Source of the DNA: CAWFGW01 sp963849955
Lineage (GTDB): Bacteria; Bacteroidota; Bacteroidia; Cytophagales; JAAEPT01
Direction of reading: 5' to 3'
Length of the DNA stretch: 64,000 nt
Assembly: GCA_963849955.1 (NCBI GenBank)
Contig: CAWKJU010000009.1
Span: 558,001 to 622,000 of the forward strand
Below are positions 1 through 9,510 of the stretch, one piece after another. The notes under the pieces are model-generated. The model did no database searches. It had not been told where the DNA came from and saw only the letters and a list, made by a program, of their open reading frames with translations. Made by a program: the position numbers and the translations under genes. Numbering within the stretch: the stretch's first letter is position 1; the number at the start of each line of letters is the position of its first letter.

Positions 1-2801
1 CTTACGTCAGCAGTAGCTGGTGTAGCACATGCGTCATTCGTTACAGAGTACCTGTACGTATAAGTACCTTCTAATGATAAATTGGTAATGGTACTGGAAG
101 TGGAGGCTGGTGTGGTAATAGCACCAACTGCACTCGTACCAGGCCCAGTGAATTTTGTCCAGGTAACTGTTTCAAAAGATTGTTTAGCCTTACTACTAGC
201 TACACTTGAATTTGTACCCACACAAACTGTAGTTGGAGAAGCAGATAAATCAGCAGTAGAAATTGTAGGATTACTTCTAATTGTTATAGTTTTAGTTGCT
301 GGAGTAGTACTTGTACACCCCTGTTGACTAGTGACATTCAATCTTAAAGTTCTTGTGCCGATTGCCGTACCAAAGTTAATAGAAGCTTGGTAAGGATTAG
401 TACCCTGAACAACACTTAAGGCTGGACTTGTATTAGTTGCAGGGTCTAAGCTCCATGTATATGTAGCAAAAGTAGTTGGCGCAGAATAAGTTCCAATTGT
501 AGCAGTACAAACTATATCATTTCCTGTAATGCTAGGAGCAGTTGGCGTAGTGAAAGCATCAACTTTAATTAAATCAGATAAAGGGGCTGCACATTTTACT
601 GTATCTAATGTATTTGCAATTTTGACTGTATAATTCCCTGCCTGAGAAACTGTGATTTCACGAAGAGTTGAACCAGAACCACCAGCTATTTTTACTCCAT
701 TTCTAAACCATGTATATTGCTGTTCAGCTACTAAGGGAGTAGAAAGTACTACTGAATTTCCTGGACAAAACCCAGTGGCTGATTGTGTAATTTCTGGTTT
801 TAGTTCAGGTTCACAGGTTATTCGTTCAGAACAAGTATTGAATTGAGAAGTATTGGTATAAACTGTACCATTAAATTGTGTAGCTGTTACAACAGCATTT
901 GCTACTGATAATTTGCCATCGGTAACAGGGTTAATGTCATATTCCCAAAACGCACTTTCGCTAGGAATAAATTTTGTGTCCGTCTTCGCGGTAATTGTTT
1001 TAACATGTTTTAAACCTTGAACATTGGCCAAGGTAGCACCCCCATAAACTTTTTTATTTTGACACAATTCTGAAGCTTTAAATCCACAAGTCGTGTCAGC
1101 GATATATATGTCAATTCTATCCGTTGGACTTAAAGTAAAGCCTTCTAAATGTAAACCTTTTGAAGTCGGAGCATTAATTCTAACAGCGTTTGAAGCGTAG
1201 TTATTATTACCATTTGTTAGCAAAGCAATACCATTTGAATTACACTTCATTTCATTTCCCTGAATAGTATTACTTACTGATCCATTATCTCGAACAGAAA
1301 CAGCTGGTCCAACAATATTTGCTATATAGTTCGGAACCCCAGGTGTACCTATAATATTTTTACTTGCTTGAGCAATGAGAACAATACCACCTTCTGCAGG
1401 AACACATCCAGTAGTGAGAGGTGCGCCCGTAACAGAATTAGTTCCTACAAAATTTCCAGCGATTGTATTATCTGTTGCTAAAGACCCTTGAATAAAAACA
1501 CCAAACTTACCTCCAGTAAAAATATTTGCTTTTCCCGGCATTTGTACCGGACTTCCTCCTCCAATTAAATTAAATTGACTAGGACCAGCATAACCAAGTA
1601 TAGACATAGCATCTTGACTATTTTCTATACAATTGCCATTATAAAACCCCACAAAATTGCCATATATTCTATTTGAAGAAGCACCATCAATTTGAATACC
1701 ATGGCCAACTCCATATAGATAAGTATTACTACCTGGTCTAGAATCACTGGTATGAACTTTGGCAAAAGCAAAACCATTCCCTCCAACTATGTTACCTTCT
1801 CCTGCACCTTCACCACCTATTAAATTATTTCTAGTCCCATTTCGTAAATAAATACCGTGTTTTTGATTCCCAAGTCTTTTTGTACCAGTAAATTCTGAAG
1901 AACCTGTACTATTAGTTCCAATAAAGTTTCCTTGTACAATGTGGTCTTGACCACCATCTAACTCAATTCCACATCCCAAATGATAAGAAGTTTGTAACCC
2001 TGCATTTTGTTGAGTTGAAGTTTGGGCTTCTGTAAATGTAGACCATGCGCTAAAGTTACCGTTAGCGGAAGATTGATTACTAGTTATTTTTACTGTAGAG
2101 GAGTTAACTATTCTAATTCCTGGTCCGAAATTTCCATAAGGATTTTCACCAACAGCGGTTACACCAACTTTATTTCCGGTAATAACTTTAGAAGATCCAT
2201 TGGTATTACCTTCAACCAATATACCAGAACCGTTATTTCCTGAGACAACATTATTTTGTATTAAAAAACCATTAACATTTCTATTTACTTTGATGCCGGC
2301 ATATCGAATATCCCCTCTGCTTCTTGGTGCATAACCATAGGCTTCTATTCCTGCCCAAGCAGCTGCAGTAGTGTCCTCGCTTTGACCGGCTTCATAGATT
2401 TGTGAATTTTGAATAGTAATGTTGCTTGAGTTTTCTACATTAATACCATTTCCTCTTGTTCGTCTAATTAGAACATCAGTAAATGTATAATTGGAGCCAA
2501 GAACTCTTAATGCATCGAATGCATTAGGTGAATAATTTCCCTCTAAAGTTGTTGATATAGTTACCCCCGATAAGTTCACGGTTTTAGGAGTTCCTGAATT
2601 ATTTCTGAATTCAATAGGACTATCTAAAACAATTGTTCCTGTTGTTTGCACTACAATAGAATTACAGTTTCCAGCATCCATTCTTTGTGCAGCATCCCTT
2701 AGAGTATTTGCACCTGCATTATTTACAGAAGTAACAACACACTGCGCATAAGAAAGCACTGACACACCCAATAGGCAGACGAATAATAATATTTTTCTCA
2801 T
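1..2801 (-). CDS. Secreted right-handed beta-helix protein with Ig/PKD-like repeats (partial)
   Basis: The reading frame opens at an ATG at 2801 on the minus strand and stays open to the left edge (933 codons), so the C-terminus is missing. Residues 1-20 (MRKILLFVCLLGVSVLSYAQ) are a signal peptide. Residues about 20-480 carry repeated Asn/Gly-rich coils such as VQGNFIGTNSTG, IYGNFVGFYNGN and IAGNFVGTNSVTG, typical of parallel beta-helix (pectin-lyase-like) folds. From about residue 640 come Ig-like or PKD-like modules (for example NYTVKIANT, YTWSLDP, GTYTYRYSVTND) common in gliding and adhesin proteins. By analogy it is a cell-surface or extracellular protein exported by Sec and then type IX secretion. 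The C-terminal sorting domain that would prove this lies outside the window. No catalytic motif is seen, so a lyase role is not claimed. Confidence 0.85.
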   Translation of the reverse strand, partial: MRKILLFVCLLGVSVLSYAQCVVTSVNNAGANTLRDAAQRMDAGNCNSIVVQTTGTIVLDSPIEFRNNSGTPKTVNLSGVTISTTLEGNYSPNAFDALRVLGSNYTFTDVLIRRTRGNGINVENSSNITIQNSQIYEAGQSEDTTAAAWAGIEAYGYAPRSRGDIRYAGIKVNRNVNGFLIQNNVVSGNNGSGILVEGNTNGSSKVITGNKVGVTAVGENPYGNFGPGIRIVNSSTVKITSNQSSANGNFSAWSTFTEAQTSTQQNAGLQTSYHLGCGIELDGGQDHIVQGNFIGTNSTGSSEFTGTKRLGNQKHGIYLRNGTRNNLIGGEGAGEGNIVGGNGFAFAKVHTSDSRPGSNTYLYGVGHGIQIDGASSNRIYGNFVGFYNGNCIENSQDAMSILGYAGPSQFNLIGGGSPVQMPGKANIFTGGKFGVFIQGSLATDNTIAGNFVGTNSVTGAPLTTGCVPAEGGIVLIAQASKNIIGTPGVPNYIANIVGPAVSVRDNGSVSNTIQGNEMKCNSNGIALLTNGNNNYASNAVRINAPTSKGLHLEGFTLSPTDRIDIYIADTTCGFKASELCQNKKVYGGATLANVQGLKHVKTITAKTDTKFIPSESAFWEYDINPVTDGKLSVANAVVTATQFNGTVYTNTSQFNTCSERITCEPELKPEITQSATGFCPGNSVVLSTPLVAEQQYTWFRNGVKIAGGSGSTLREITVSQAGNYTVKIANTLDTVKCAAPLSDLIKVDAFTTPTAPSITGNDIVCTATIGTYSAPTTFATYTWSLDPATNTSPALSVVQGTNPYQASINFGTAIGTRTLRLNVTSQQGCTSTTPATKTITIRSNPTISTADLSASPTTVCVGTNSSVASSKAKQSFETVTWTKFTGPGTSAVGAITTPASTSSTITNLSLEGTYTYRYSVTNDACATPATADV

Positions 2802-2875
2802 AGCTATAATATTAAAGCAATTTTTCAAGCTGTTATAGTTTTAGTGATTTCAATCAACAAACATTACTTTATATA

Positions 2876-2904
2876 CTTTGAAAGCAAAAAGTAACCTTTC
2901 AAAG
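2876..2904 (-). terminator. 9-bp inverted repeat after the PorE-like gene
   Basis: CTTTGAAAG (2876-2884) and CTTTCAAAG (2896-2904) are perfect inverted repeats with an 11-base loop, one base beyond the stop codon of the leftward OmpA-family gene. The stem is A+T rich and has no proper T-run after it on the minus strand, so it may be a weak terminator or an mRNA-end stabiliser. Confidence 0.35.
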
Positions 2905-2905
2905 G

Positions 2906-4792
2906 CTACTGAGTAATTTCTAAGATAGTAAATTCCACACGTCTGTTTTGCTGTCTACCCTCCTCGGTGTTGTTATCAGCAATTGGTTTTTCTTCACCAT
3001 AACCTTTGGCAACAATTCTGTCCAAGGCAATACCTTTTTTATTGGTTAAATAGCTTACCACACTTTGTGCTCTGCGTTGTGATAAGTTTTTGTTATAAGT
3101 ATCAGAACCCACCCAGTCCGTATGTCCAGAGATTTCTACCTTTGAAACTTCAGGATATTTAATCATGATTTCATACAAGTTATCCAACTCGACAAATGAT
3201 TCAGGTAAAAGGGTCGCTTTGGCTGTTTCAAAGTAGATGTCTTTTAACTCAAACATTCCTCCTACAATCATTTGTGTTAAGAAGATGTCTCTTGTTTCTT
3301 CTTTAAAGGTTTTCAGTTGGGTTAAGTCAATTTGACTATTGTCTTTAAAGATATATCCTTTCTTAGTGACTTCGTAGCGATATTTATCGCCTGCTGGTAG
3401 TTTCACGCTATATTCTTCACCAGGCTCCGTATTTTTTCGAAACACTTCTTTCCCATCACTAATTCTATAAAACACAACTTCACCTCCTATTGGCTCTTGT
3501 GTCTTCTCGTCTTTAACTAAACCAGACAACACCAACGAAGGAATTCGTTTAATGTAAAAATCTTTGTTACGCTCTGAGTCTGCTTTCAACTTCGTGACAT
3601 CAACTGTATCGGTGTAGGTTTGGTATCCATCAGCAGCAATAATCACTTCATAAACATGTCGTGATTTTAATTCCACTTTATATCCTTCTAAAGAATCAGC
3701 TAATTGATTGTGCACAATTTCCTTTGTCGCCTTTTGCTTAAAGGTAATGTGAGCTGGTATTTTCTCTTTTGTATATTCATCATACACAAAACCAGATAAG
3801 GTAAGTACGGGATCTTGTTTTAACTTAATTCGTACAATATCAGAGTGAGGCAATGAATCACTTATACCTTCAAAGTGGTGTGCTAAATAAACATAATCGC
3901 CTTTTTCCGGAATAGAAAAATAAAATTCATCATCTGGAGTATTATATGGCGAACCCATATTCACTGGCTTACTCCAGTTTGTCCACGTGCTGTCTTGCCT
4001 TACAGTTTTATAAATATCAAACCCTCCTTTAGAGTCGGATCTACCATTCGAAGAAAAATATAAGGTCATGTTATCACTTGCTAAAAAAGAAGTTGCTTCT
4101 GATCCTTGTGTATTGACCATCGGGCCTAAGTTCTTAGGCTCTGTCCATGTTTTGCCATTATCTTCAAGAAAAGACACGTACAAATCCTGATTTCCATAGG
4201 AGTCTTTGTACTCAATATTTAAGAAAAGTACATTCCCCTCGTTATTCAAGTCAAAAGAACATACTGCATCATTTTTATAATGTTTAACTTTTAAGGCTTC
4301 AGGCATACTCCACTTCCCTTTTCTATCGCGGTAAGTAAAAGACATTCCATTTTTAGTGGTACCATTTTTTAAATATTCGTTATGCACCAACATCTTGTTA
4401 CCATCAGGCGATATCCAGTGTACCGAATTGTCACCATGACAATTTAATGGCTCAGGCAAATGTTCTGCTTCGCCCCAAGTGCTATCGGCTTCATTATAGG
4501 TAGAGACCCAAATATCTCTGGTACCTTTAATGTTCTTTGGGTGATTAACTCTAAAAAAATACAATTCTTTTCCATCAGGGGAAATTTTTGGTCCGGATTC
4601 TACGTGATGTGAGTTGACCTTTTCACCTAGATTTTTAACTACATAGATATGATCTTCTTTGTCCCTGATTATCGTATCGTTATCATATATATAATGTTCT
4701 TTAATCTTCTGGGTTTTTTGAGAAAAACTTGTTGTAAAAGCTAAAAGTACAAACACGAAGACTTGAAATATCGTTTTTAACATAGTTGTCAT
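2906..4792 (-). CDS. PorE-like OmpA-family protein (WD40/PD40, two carboxypeptidase-regulatory domains, OmpA_C)
   Basis: This 628-residue envelope protein has a signal peptide (about residues 1-24). PD40-type propeller blades follow (SPDGKELYFF near 70, ISPDGNKMLVH near 127, ASDNMTLYFSSNGRSD near 238). Two carboxypeptidase-regulatory-like domains start near 333 (LTLSGFVYDEYTKEKIP) and 422 (LVLSGLVKDEKTQEPIG). An OmpA peptidoglycan-binding domain fills the last 115 residues (ISGHTD, NLSQRRAQSVVSYL, GRQQNRRVEF). The order propeller-CRD-OmpA matches PorE, which anchors the type IX secretion machinery to peptidoglycan, but the N-terminal TPR part is absent and the CRD is doubled. The role in T9SS is therefore inferred. 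ATGs at 4792 and 4783 are both possible starts. Confidence 0.8.
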   Translation of the reverse strand: MTTMLKTIFQVFVFVLLAFTTSFSQKTQKIKEHYIYDNDTIIRDKEDHIYVVKNLGEKVNSHHVESGPKISPDGKELYFFRVNHPKNIKGTRDIWVSTYNEADSTWGEAEHLPEPLNCHGDNSVHWISPDGNKMLVHNEYLKNGTTKNGMSFTYRDRKGKWSMPEALKVKHYKNDAVCSFDLNNEGNVLFLNIEYKDSYGNQDLYVSFLEDNGKTWTEPKNLGPMVNTQGSEATSFLASDNMTLYFSSNGRSDSKGGFDIYKTVRQDSTWTNWSKPVNMGSPYNTPDDEFYFSIPEKGDYVYLAHHFEGISDSLPHSDIVRIKLKQDPVLTLSGFVYDEYTKEKIPAHITFKQKATKEIVHNQLADSLEGYKVELKSRHVYEVIIAADGYQTYTDTVDVTKLKADSERNKDFYIKRIPSLVLSGLVKDEKTQEPIGGEVVFYRISDGKEVFRKNTEPGEEYSVKLPAGDKYRYEVTKKGYIFKDNSQIDLTQLKTFKEETRDIFLTQMIVGGMFELKDIYFETAKATLLPESFVELDNLYEIMIKYPEVSKVEISGHTDWVGSDTYNKNLSQRRAQSVVSYLTNKKGIALDRIVAKGYGEEKPIADNNTEEGRQQNRRVEFTILEITQ

Positions 4793-4938
4793 ATTGTGGT
4801 TTATGCCTGTGTGATTATAAAATCACCAAAGTAAATATATACATATTATTAAATATACACAACAGGCGGATTTACAATACAGTGTCTGCTACAACGTAAA
4901 CCAATTTTTTAAAAATAGAAAGAAAACATTACATCAAA

Positions 4939-5709
4939 CTAATCCTTAAAATAATCGATTAATTCTTTTTTATAGGGATAATCAGTCAAATCGTGTTGGC
5001 AAGGTACGATTGAAATGTACTGCTCATTTATGGCTGTTTCATCTTCGTCTTCGGTGGGGTTTTCATCTATAAATTCCCCTCCCATCCAAAAATAAGGCCT
5101 CCCATTGGGATCAAGCCGTCTCTCGAACTTTTCAACCCACCGTGCATTGGCCTGTTTGCAAACTTTTATCCCTTTAATGGTCCCTGAAGCTGCTGCTGGA
5201 ATATTAACATTCAATGCAACACCTTTTTTCAATCCTTTTTCAATCACGTTTTTAATAATCGTTCGGATATACGGAATCGCATGATCCATATGAGCTTCAT
5301 GGCTCCAATCACACAAACTAAAACCTATGGATGGGATTCCTTCTAAAGCACCTTCAATAGCTGCAGACATTGTCCCAGAATAAAGGACTGAAATAGAGGT
5401 GTTACTCCCATGATTGATCCCACTCAAAATCAAGTCGGGTTTGTGCTCATTTAACACATAATTTTTTGCCAATTTCACACAATCTGCGGGTGTTCCTGAG
5501 CATTCATAAGCGTCAATTTGAAGGTCGTCCCACAAATGGTTTTTTTCGAGTCGTAAGGTTTCTCCAATCGTAATTGCATGGCCCATGCCACTTTGTGGTT
5601 TATCGGGTGCCACCACAATCACTTGACCAAATTCAGCGGCAATTTTCACTAAGGTATCAATCCCTTTTGAGGTGATACCATCGTCATTGGATACTACTAT
5701 CTTTCTCAT
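4939..5709 (-). CDS. surE: 5'/3'-nucleotidase SurE
   Basis: SurE is a metal-dependent 5'/3'-nucleotidase and exopolyphosphatase of nucleotide salvage and stress survival. The 256-residue product has the family length. It starts with the signature MRKIVVSNDDGITSKGI, where D9 and D10 are the metal ligands, followed by the substrate-loop motif DKPQSGMGHAIT and the metal/phosphate segment LILSGINHGSNTS. Its ATG overlaps the stop of the upstream secreted-protein gene by four bases, so the two are probably co-translated. The C-terminal half contains a short acidic insertion (ENPTEDEDET), otherwise it is ordinary. Confidence 0.95.
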   Translation of the reverse strand: MRKIVVSNDDGITSKGIDTLVKIAAEFGQVIVVAPDKPQSGMGHAITIGETLRLEKNHLWDDLQIDAYECSGTPADCVKLAKNYVLNEHKPDLILSGINHGSNTSISVLYSGTMSAAIEGALEGIPSIGFSLCDWSHEAHMDHAIPYIRTIIKNVIEKGLKKGVALNVNIPAAASGTIKGIKVCKQANARWVEKFERRLDPNGRPYFWMGGEFIDENPTEDEDETAINEQYISIVPCQHDLTDYPYKKELIDYFKD

Positions 5710-6323
5710 TCTGCCAACAGTTTATAATAAAACTCAAATATTAACTTAATATCACTTTTCCGGTAAAAACGAAGCTTGTTATTCTTGACATAGTTCAAAA
5801 CCTGGCTCCCCCTCGCACTAGTTATTTCCAGAATATCACGTTTAGACGCATTAAAATATAATAACTGATCACCTTGTAGGTAATAGTATTGCGTATTGAT
5901 TGTTCTCGTTGTTGCAAACCCTTGATACATCATACTTCCTGAACTTACAATCTCGACAACTTCTCGTGTCAAAATTTTAAACTTTGGGTTGGAAACTAAC
6001 ATCTCAAAAGGCAGCGGTCGTTCAAATCCCTCTATATTTTTATACGCATACATATGAAAGTCACGTCTGCTGCTGTCCGTAATATCAATAATCCAAAAGC
6101 TATCGATTTGATTATAGTTAAAAGCAAACTCTTTATTTCCTGCCTTTATTTGTACTAAATCAACATCAGAACCATATTTTAACAATCCTTTGAGTGAATC
6201 GCCATCCGTTAGATAAAGCGTGCCGATGTGCCATAAATCAAACGACTTTTCTTGTGCCTTGACGATAACGAGCTGAAAAAAAAGTAACACAACTAAAACA
6301 CACCTTAACTTAGCTGAAACCAT
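5706..6323 (-). CDS. Secreted protein of unknown function
   Basis: I do not recognise this 205-residue protein. It begins with a clear signal peptide (hydrophobic LVVLLFFQLVIV, cleavage after VKA or AQ). The mature part alternates short beta strands (IGTLYLTDGDSLKGLL, QYYYLQGDQLLYF) and contains no Cys or metal motif. The pattern G-x-L-x-L-x-DGDSLKG resembles small secreted Bacteroidota proteins that form a beta sandwich, but this is only a visual resemblance. The gene overlaps surE by four bases and lies downstream of gyrA with a gap of about 100 bases. A periplasmic or outer-membrane-facing location is the only functional inference. Confidence 0.7.
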   Translation of the reverse strand: MVSAKLRCVLVVLLFFQLVIVKAQEKSFDLWHIGTLYLTDGDSLKGLLKYGSDVDLVQIKAGNKEFAFNYNQIDSFWIIDITDSSRRDFHMYAYKNIEGFERPLPFEMLVSNPKFKILTREVVEIVSSGSMMYQGFATTRTINTQYYYLQGDQLLYFNASKRDILEITSARGSQVLNYVKNNKLRFYRKSDIKLIFEFYYKLLAE

Positions 6324-6425
6324 ACCTTTTATAGTAATAACCCTTCATGTTTTGTTCTGCAAGGATAAACTAAAAAGGGTTAAGTAACACTACTCAACCC
6401 TTTAAATAAAATCGTTTAAACTAAC

Positions 6426-8954
6426 TTAATCTTGGTCGCCAGTCTCATCTTCTGTAGTTGATTCCGCTGGCGGGACATCTCCTCCTTCTACTTCTAGCTC
6501 TTCTTCCTCATCACTACCCATATTGGCAATTTTTGCAACCGAAGAGATGGCGTCTTTATCACTTAATTTAATTAGACGAACGCCTTGAGTAGCTCTACCC
6601 ATCACCCGAAGTTGATCAACACTCATTCTGATGGTGATTCCAGACTTATTGATAATCATTAAACCATCACCATCAACAACTTCTTTAATGGCTACCAGGT
6701 CGCCCGTTTTTTCGGTAACGTTAATAGTTTTAACACCTTTACCACCACGGTTAGTTACTCGATAATCTTCTAAATCCGAACGTTTACCGTAGCCTTTTTC
6801 AGAAACTACCAATAAGTTGGTTTCTAAATCAGACACGCATACTAAACCAATGACTTCATCATTTTCTTTTTCCAACGTCACACCACGTACACCAGCAGCA
6901 GTTCTACCCATTGAACGCACAGCTGACTCATGGAAACGGATTGCTTTACCTGATCGTTTCGCCATAACCACGTGACAATCACCATTAGTTAATCGAACAT
7001 CCAACAGTTCATCGCCTTCGTTAATCGTAATCGCATTGATACCATTAGCTCGTGGTCTTGAATACGATTCTAAAGTAGTTTTCTTGATTTGTCCTTTTTT
7101 AGTTGCAAAGAACAAGAAGTTATTATTGATATAATCTTCATCTTTCAAGTTCAACACATTGATAATGGCCTGTACCTTCTCTCCGATTTCAATGTTGATC
7201 AAATTCTGGATTGGACGACCTTTAGTTGCTTTACCACCTTCAGGTACTTCGTATACTCGCATCCAATACACCTTACCTTTATCAGTAAAGATTAACAGAT
7301 AATTATGGGTAGTTGCTACAAACAAGTGTTCTGTAAAATCCTCTTCTTTGGTTTTTACCCCTTTCGAGCCCACACCGCCCCTACTTTGCGTTCGGTACTC
7401 AGTTAAAGCGGTACGCTTAATATATCCTTGATTAGAAATAGTAATCACCATTTCCTCATCAGCAATCATATCTTCGATACTGATGTCATCACTAGATGCT
7501 GTTATTGAGGTTCTTCTTTCATCGCCATAGCGATCTTTTATTTCAGCAAGCTCAGTTTTGATGATTTCATAACGTCTTACTTCATTGTTAAGAATATCGT
7601 TTAAGTCAGTAATTAAAGCCATTACTTCAGCATATTCTTTCTCAATTTTATCCCTTTCAAGACCTGTTAAACGCTGTAAACGCATTTCCAAAATAGCTTT
7701 CGCTTGAATTTCAGAAAGGCTAAAACGTTCCATTAAACTGTTCTTTGCAACCTCAGGATCTTTTGAAGCTCTAATTAACTTAATGATTTCATCAATATTA
7801 TCTAGTGCTATAATATATCCCTCTAAGATATGTGCACGCTTTTCAGCTTCTTTCAGTTCATATTGTGTTCTTCGTACAACAACTTCATGCCTGTGCTCCA
7901 CAAAGCACACAATCATATCCTTTAAGTTAAGTGTCTCTGGACGACCTTTCACCAAAGCCACGTTGTTTACACTGAACGAAGATTGTAGTTGTGTGTATTT
8001 ATAAAGGTGGTTTAAAACCACATTAGGAATAGCATCACGTTTAAGATCGTATACGACTCTTAACCCATCACGATCCGACTCGTCACGGATATCTGCAATT
8101 CCTTCTATTTTTTTATCATTGACAAGATCAGCTGTCTTTTCAATCATAGTTGCCTTATTCACCTGATAAGGGATGTCGGAAACTATGATTTGTGTTCTAC
8201 CATCATTTTCTTCAATGATCGCATTTGCCCGCAACACAATTCGTCCTCGACCCGTTTCAAGGGCAGACTTAATACCCTGCAGACCATAAATGGTAGCTCC
8301 AGTAGGGAAATCCGGGCCTTTCACATGTTCCATCAATCCTTCTATGGTGATATCGCGATCATCGATGTAAGCAACAATACCATCAATAACTTCCGATAAG
8401 TTGTGGGGCGCCATATTGGTTGCCATACCTACGGCAATACCAGAAGAACCGTTAATTAACAGGTTAGGTATTTTCGCTGGTAAAACAGAAGGTTCATTTA
8501 AAGAATCATCAAAGTTGGGTTGAAAATCAACTGTATCTTTTTTTAAATCGGCCAAAAGCTCTTCAGCGATTCTTTTTAATCGTGCTTCGGTATACCGCAT
8601 CGCTGCTGGTGAGTCACCATCAATGGAACCGTAATTCCCTTGCCCATCTACTAATGGATATCTTAATGACCACTCTTGCGCCATACGTACCATAGTGTCG
8701 TAAACCGAAGAGTCACCATGCGGGTGATACTTACCCAAAACTTCCCCGACAATTCTAGCACTTTTCTTATAGGACTTATTGTAGTTTACACCCAATTCTT
8801 CCATCCCATACAACACCCTTCTGTGTACTGGTTTTAAACCATCTCTCACATCTGGAAGTGCCCGTGAAACTATAACTGACATCGAATAATCGATGTAGGC
8901 TACTTTCATTTCATCTTCGATGGTTATTGGAATAATATTTTCGTTTTCAGCCAT
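6426..8954 (-). CDS. gyrA: DNA gyrase subunit A
   Basis: GyrA is the DNA-cleaving subunit of the type II topoisomerase that introduces negative supercoils. At 842 residues it has the family length. The winged-helix domain holds the catalytic tyrosine Y121 (AAMRYTEARL). The quinolone-determining region reads KYHPHGDSSVYDT with Ser82 and Asp86, the drug-sensitive residues in other bacteria. The C-terminal propeller has GyrA-box-like segments (RGGVGSKGVK and NRGGKGVKT). A strongly acidic tail (about 35 residues, rich in Glu and Asp) ends the protein, as in many gyrases. The gene stands alone; 584 noncoding bases lie upstream, including two DnaA-box matches about 70-100 bases from its start. Confidence 0.97.
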   Translation of the reverse strand: MAENENIIPITIEDEMKVAYIDYSMSVIVSRALPDVRDGLKPVHRRVLYGMEELGVNYNKSYKKSARIVGEVLGKYHPHGDSSVYDTMVRMAQEWSLRYPLVDGQGNYGSIDGDSPAAMRYTEARLKRIAEELLADLKKDTVDFQPNFDDSLNEPSVLPAKIPNLLINGSSGIAVGMATNMAPHNLSEVIDGIVAYIDDRDITIEGLMEHVKGPDFPTGATIYGLQGIKSALETGRGRIVLRANAIIEENDGRTQIIVSDIPYQVNKATMIEKTADLVNDKKIEGIADIRDESDRDGLRVVYDLKRDAIPNVVLNHLYKYTQLQSSFSVNNVALVKGRPETLNLKDMIVCFVEHRHEVVVRRTQYELKEAEKRAHILEGYIIALDNIDEIIKLIRASKDPEVAKNSLMERFSLSEIQAKAILEMRLQRLTGLERDKIEKEYAEVMALITDLNDILNNEVRRYEIIKTELAEIKDRYGDERRTSITASSDDISIEDMIADEEMVITISNQGYIKRTALTEYRTQSRGGVGSKGVKTKEEDFTEHLFVATTHNYLLIFTDKGKVYWMRVYEVPEGGKATKGRPIQNLINIEIGEKVQAIINVLNLKDEDYINNNFLFFATKKGQIKKTTLESYSRPRANGINAITINEGDELLDVRLTNGDCHVVMAKRSGKAIRFHESAVRSMGRTAAGVRGVTLEKENDEVIGLVCVSDLETNLLVVSEKGYGKRSDLEDYRVTNRGGKGVKTINVTEKTGDLVAIKEVVDGDGLMIINKSGITIRMSVDQLRVMGRATQGVRLIKLSDKDAISSVAKIANMGSDEEEELEVEGGDVPPAESTTEDETGDQD

Positions 8955-9025
8955 AATATATTTCTACCTAATCGAGTTTAAAAACAGTCATAAATATAGT
9001 CAAAAGGCGACTTTTAAACATCATA

Positions 9026-9056
9026 TGTGGATAAGTACTTACCCAAGTTTTCCACA
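9026..9056. promoter_or_regulatory. Two inverted DnaA-box matches upstream of gyrA
   Basis: TGTGGATAA at 9026-9034 is an exact reverse copy of the classical DnaA box TTATCCACA. TTTTCCACA at 9048-9056 also fits TTWTNCACA. They face each other with 13 bases between them, 70-100 bases upstream of the gyrA start. They could be DnaA regulatory sites for gyrA. Two boxes are too few to call a replication origin. Confidence 0.45.
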
Positions 9057-9406
9057 GCTTAAAACAATTCATAAAGCAATCAAAACCAGCTAAATATCAG
9101 ACAACTACAACATCACATTCACTTGATTGGACTAACTTTTTTTATCTGCGAAAACAGATTGCTCAACGTGTAATAGAAAGCAATCATCTAAAGAAAAAAA
9201 TATCATCCGATAGAATAATTAAGCTTGTACTATCAAGATGTTAGTACTCATGATGTTTAGGTTAAAAGTTAGAGAAAGCGAAGTTGGTGAGAAGAAGGAA
9301 TGAAGGGAAATGAAAAGGGATGATTCTGACAAAAATGGAGGTAGATTCAAAGGCATTCAGTTGGACGAGGCGTGAATCACCTTCATTATCAAAAATTTGG
9401 AACAAT

Positions 9407-9426
9407 TTAACAACCTTGGTTGTTAA
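9407..9426. repeat. Perfect 9-bp dyad TTAACAACC-TT-GGTTGTTAA
   Basis: Two 9-base arms flank a 2-base centre. The short centre suits a dimeric protein-binding operator better than an RNA hairpin. It lies between gyrA and the plus-strand terminator at 9511, about 450 bases from gyrA. Confidence 0.5.
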
Positions 9427-9510
9427 GAAAATATTACTTGTTAAAACAATTATTTAGGTCCGAAAGAAATATAAATAATTTTCTCATTGCAGGTAATTTT
9501 GGTTAACTAA

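Noticed and set aside
82..327. Rightward frames at the left end, also at 652-846 and 2022-2243
   Set aside because: They lie opposite the continuous leftward beta-helix frame, which has a signal peptide and repeat structure, so they are antisense shadows.
6700..8950. Quinolone-resistance mutation in gyrA
   Set aside because: Ser82 and Asp86 are the residues found in sensitive gyrases, so no resistance signature is present.
9238..9303. A 21-codon ATG frame in the noncoding region upstream of gyrA
   Set aside because: It is too short, with no ribosome-binding site or recognisable sequence.
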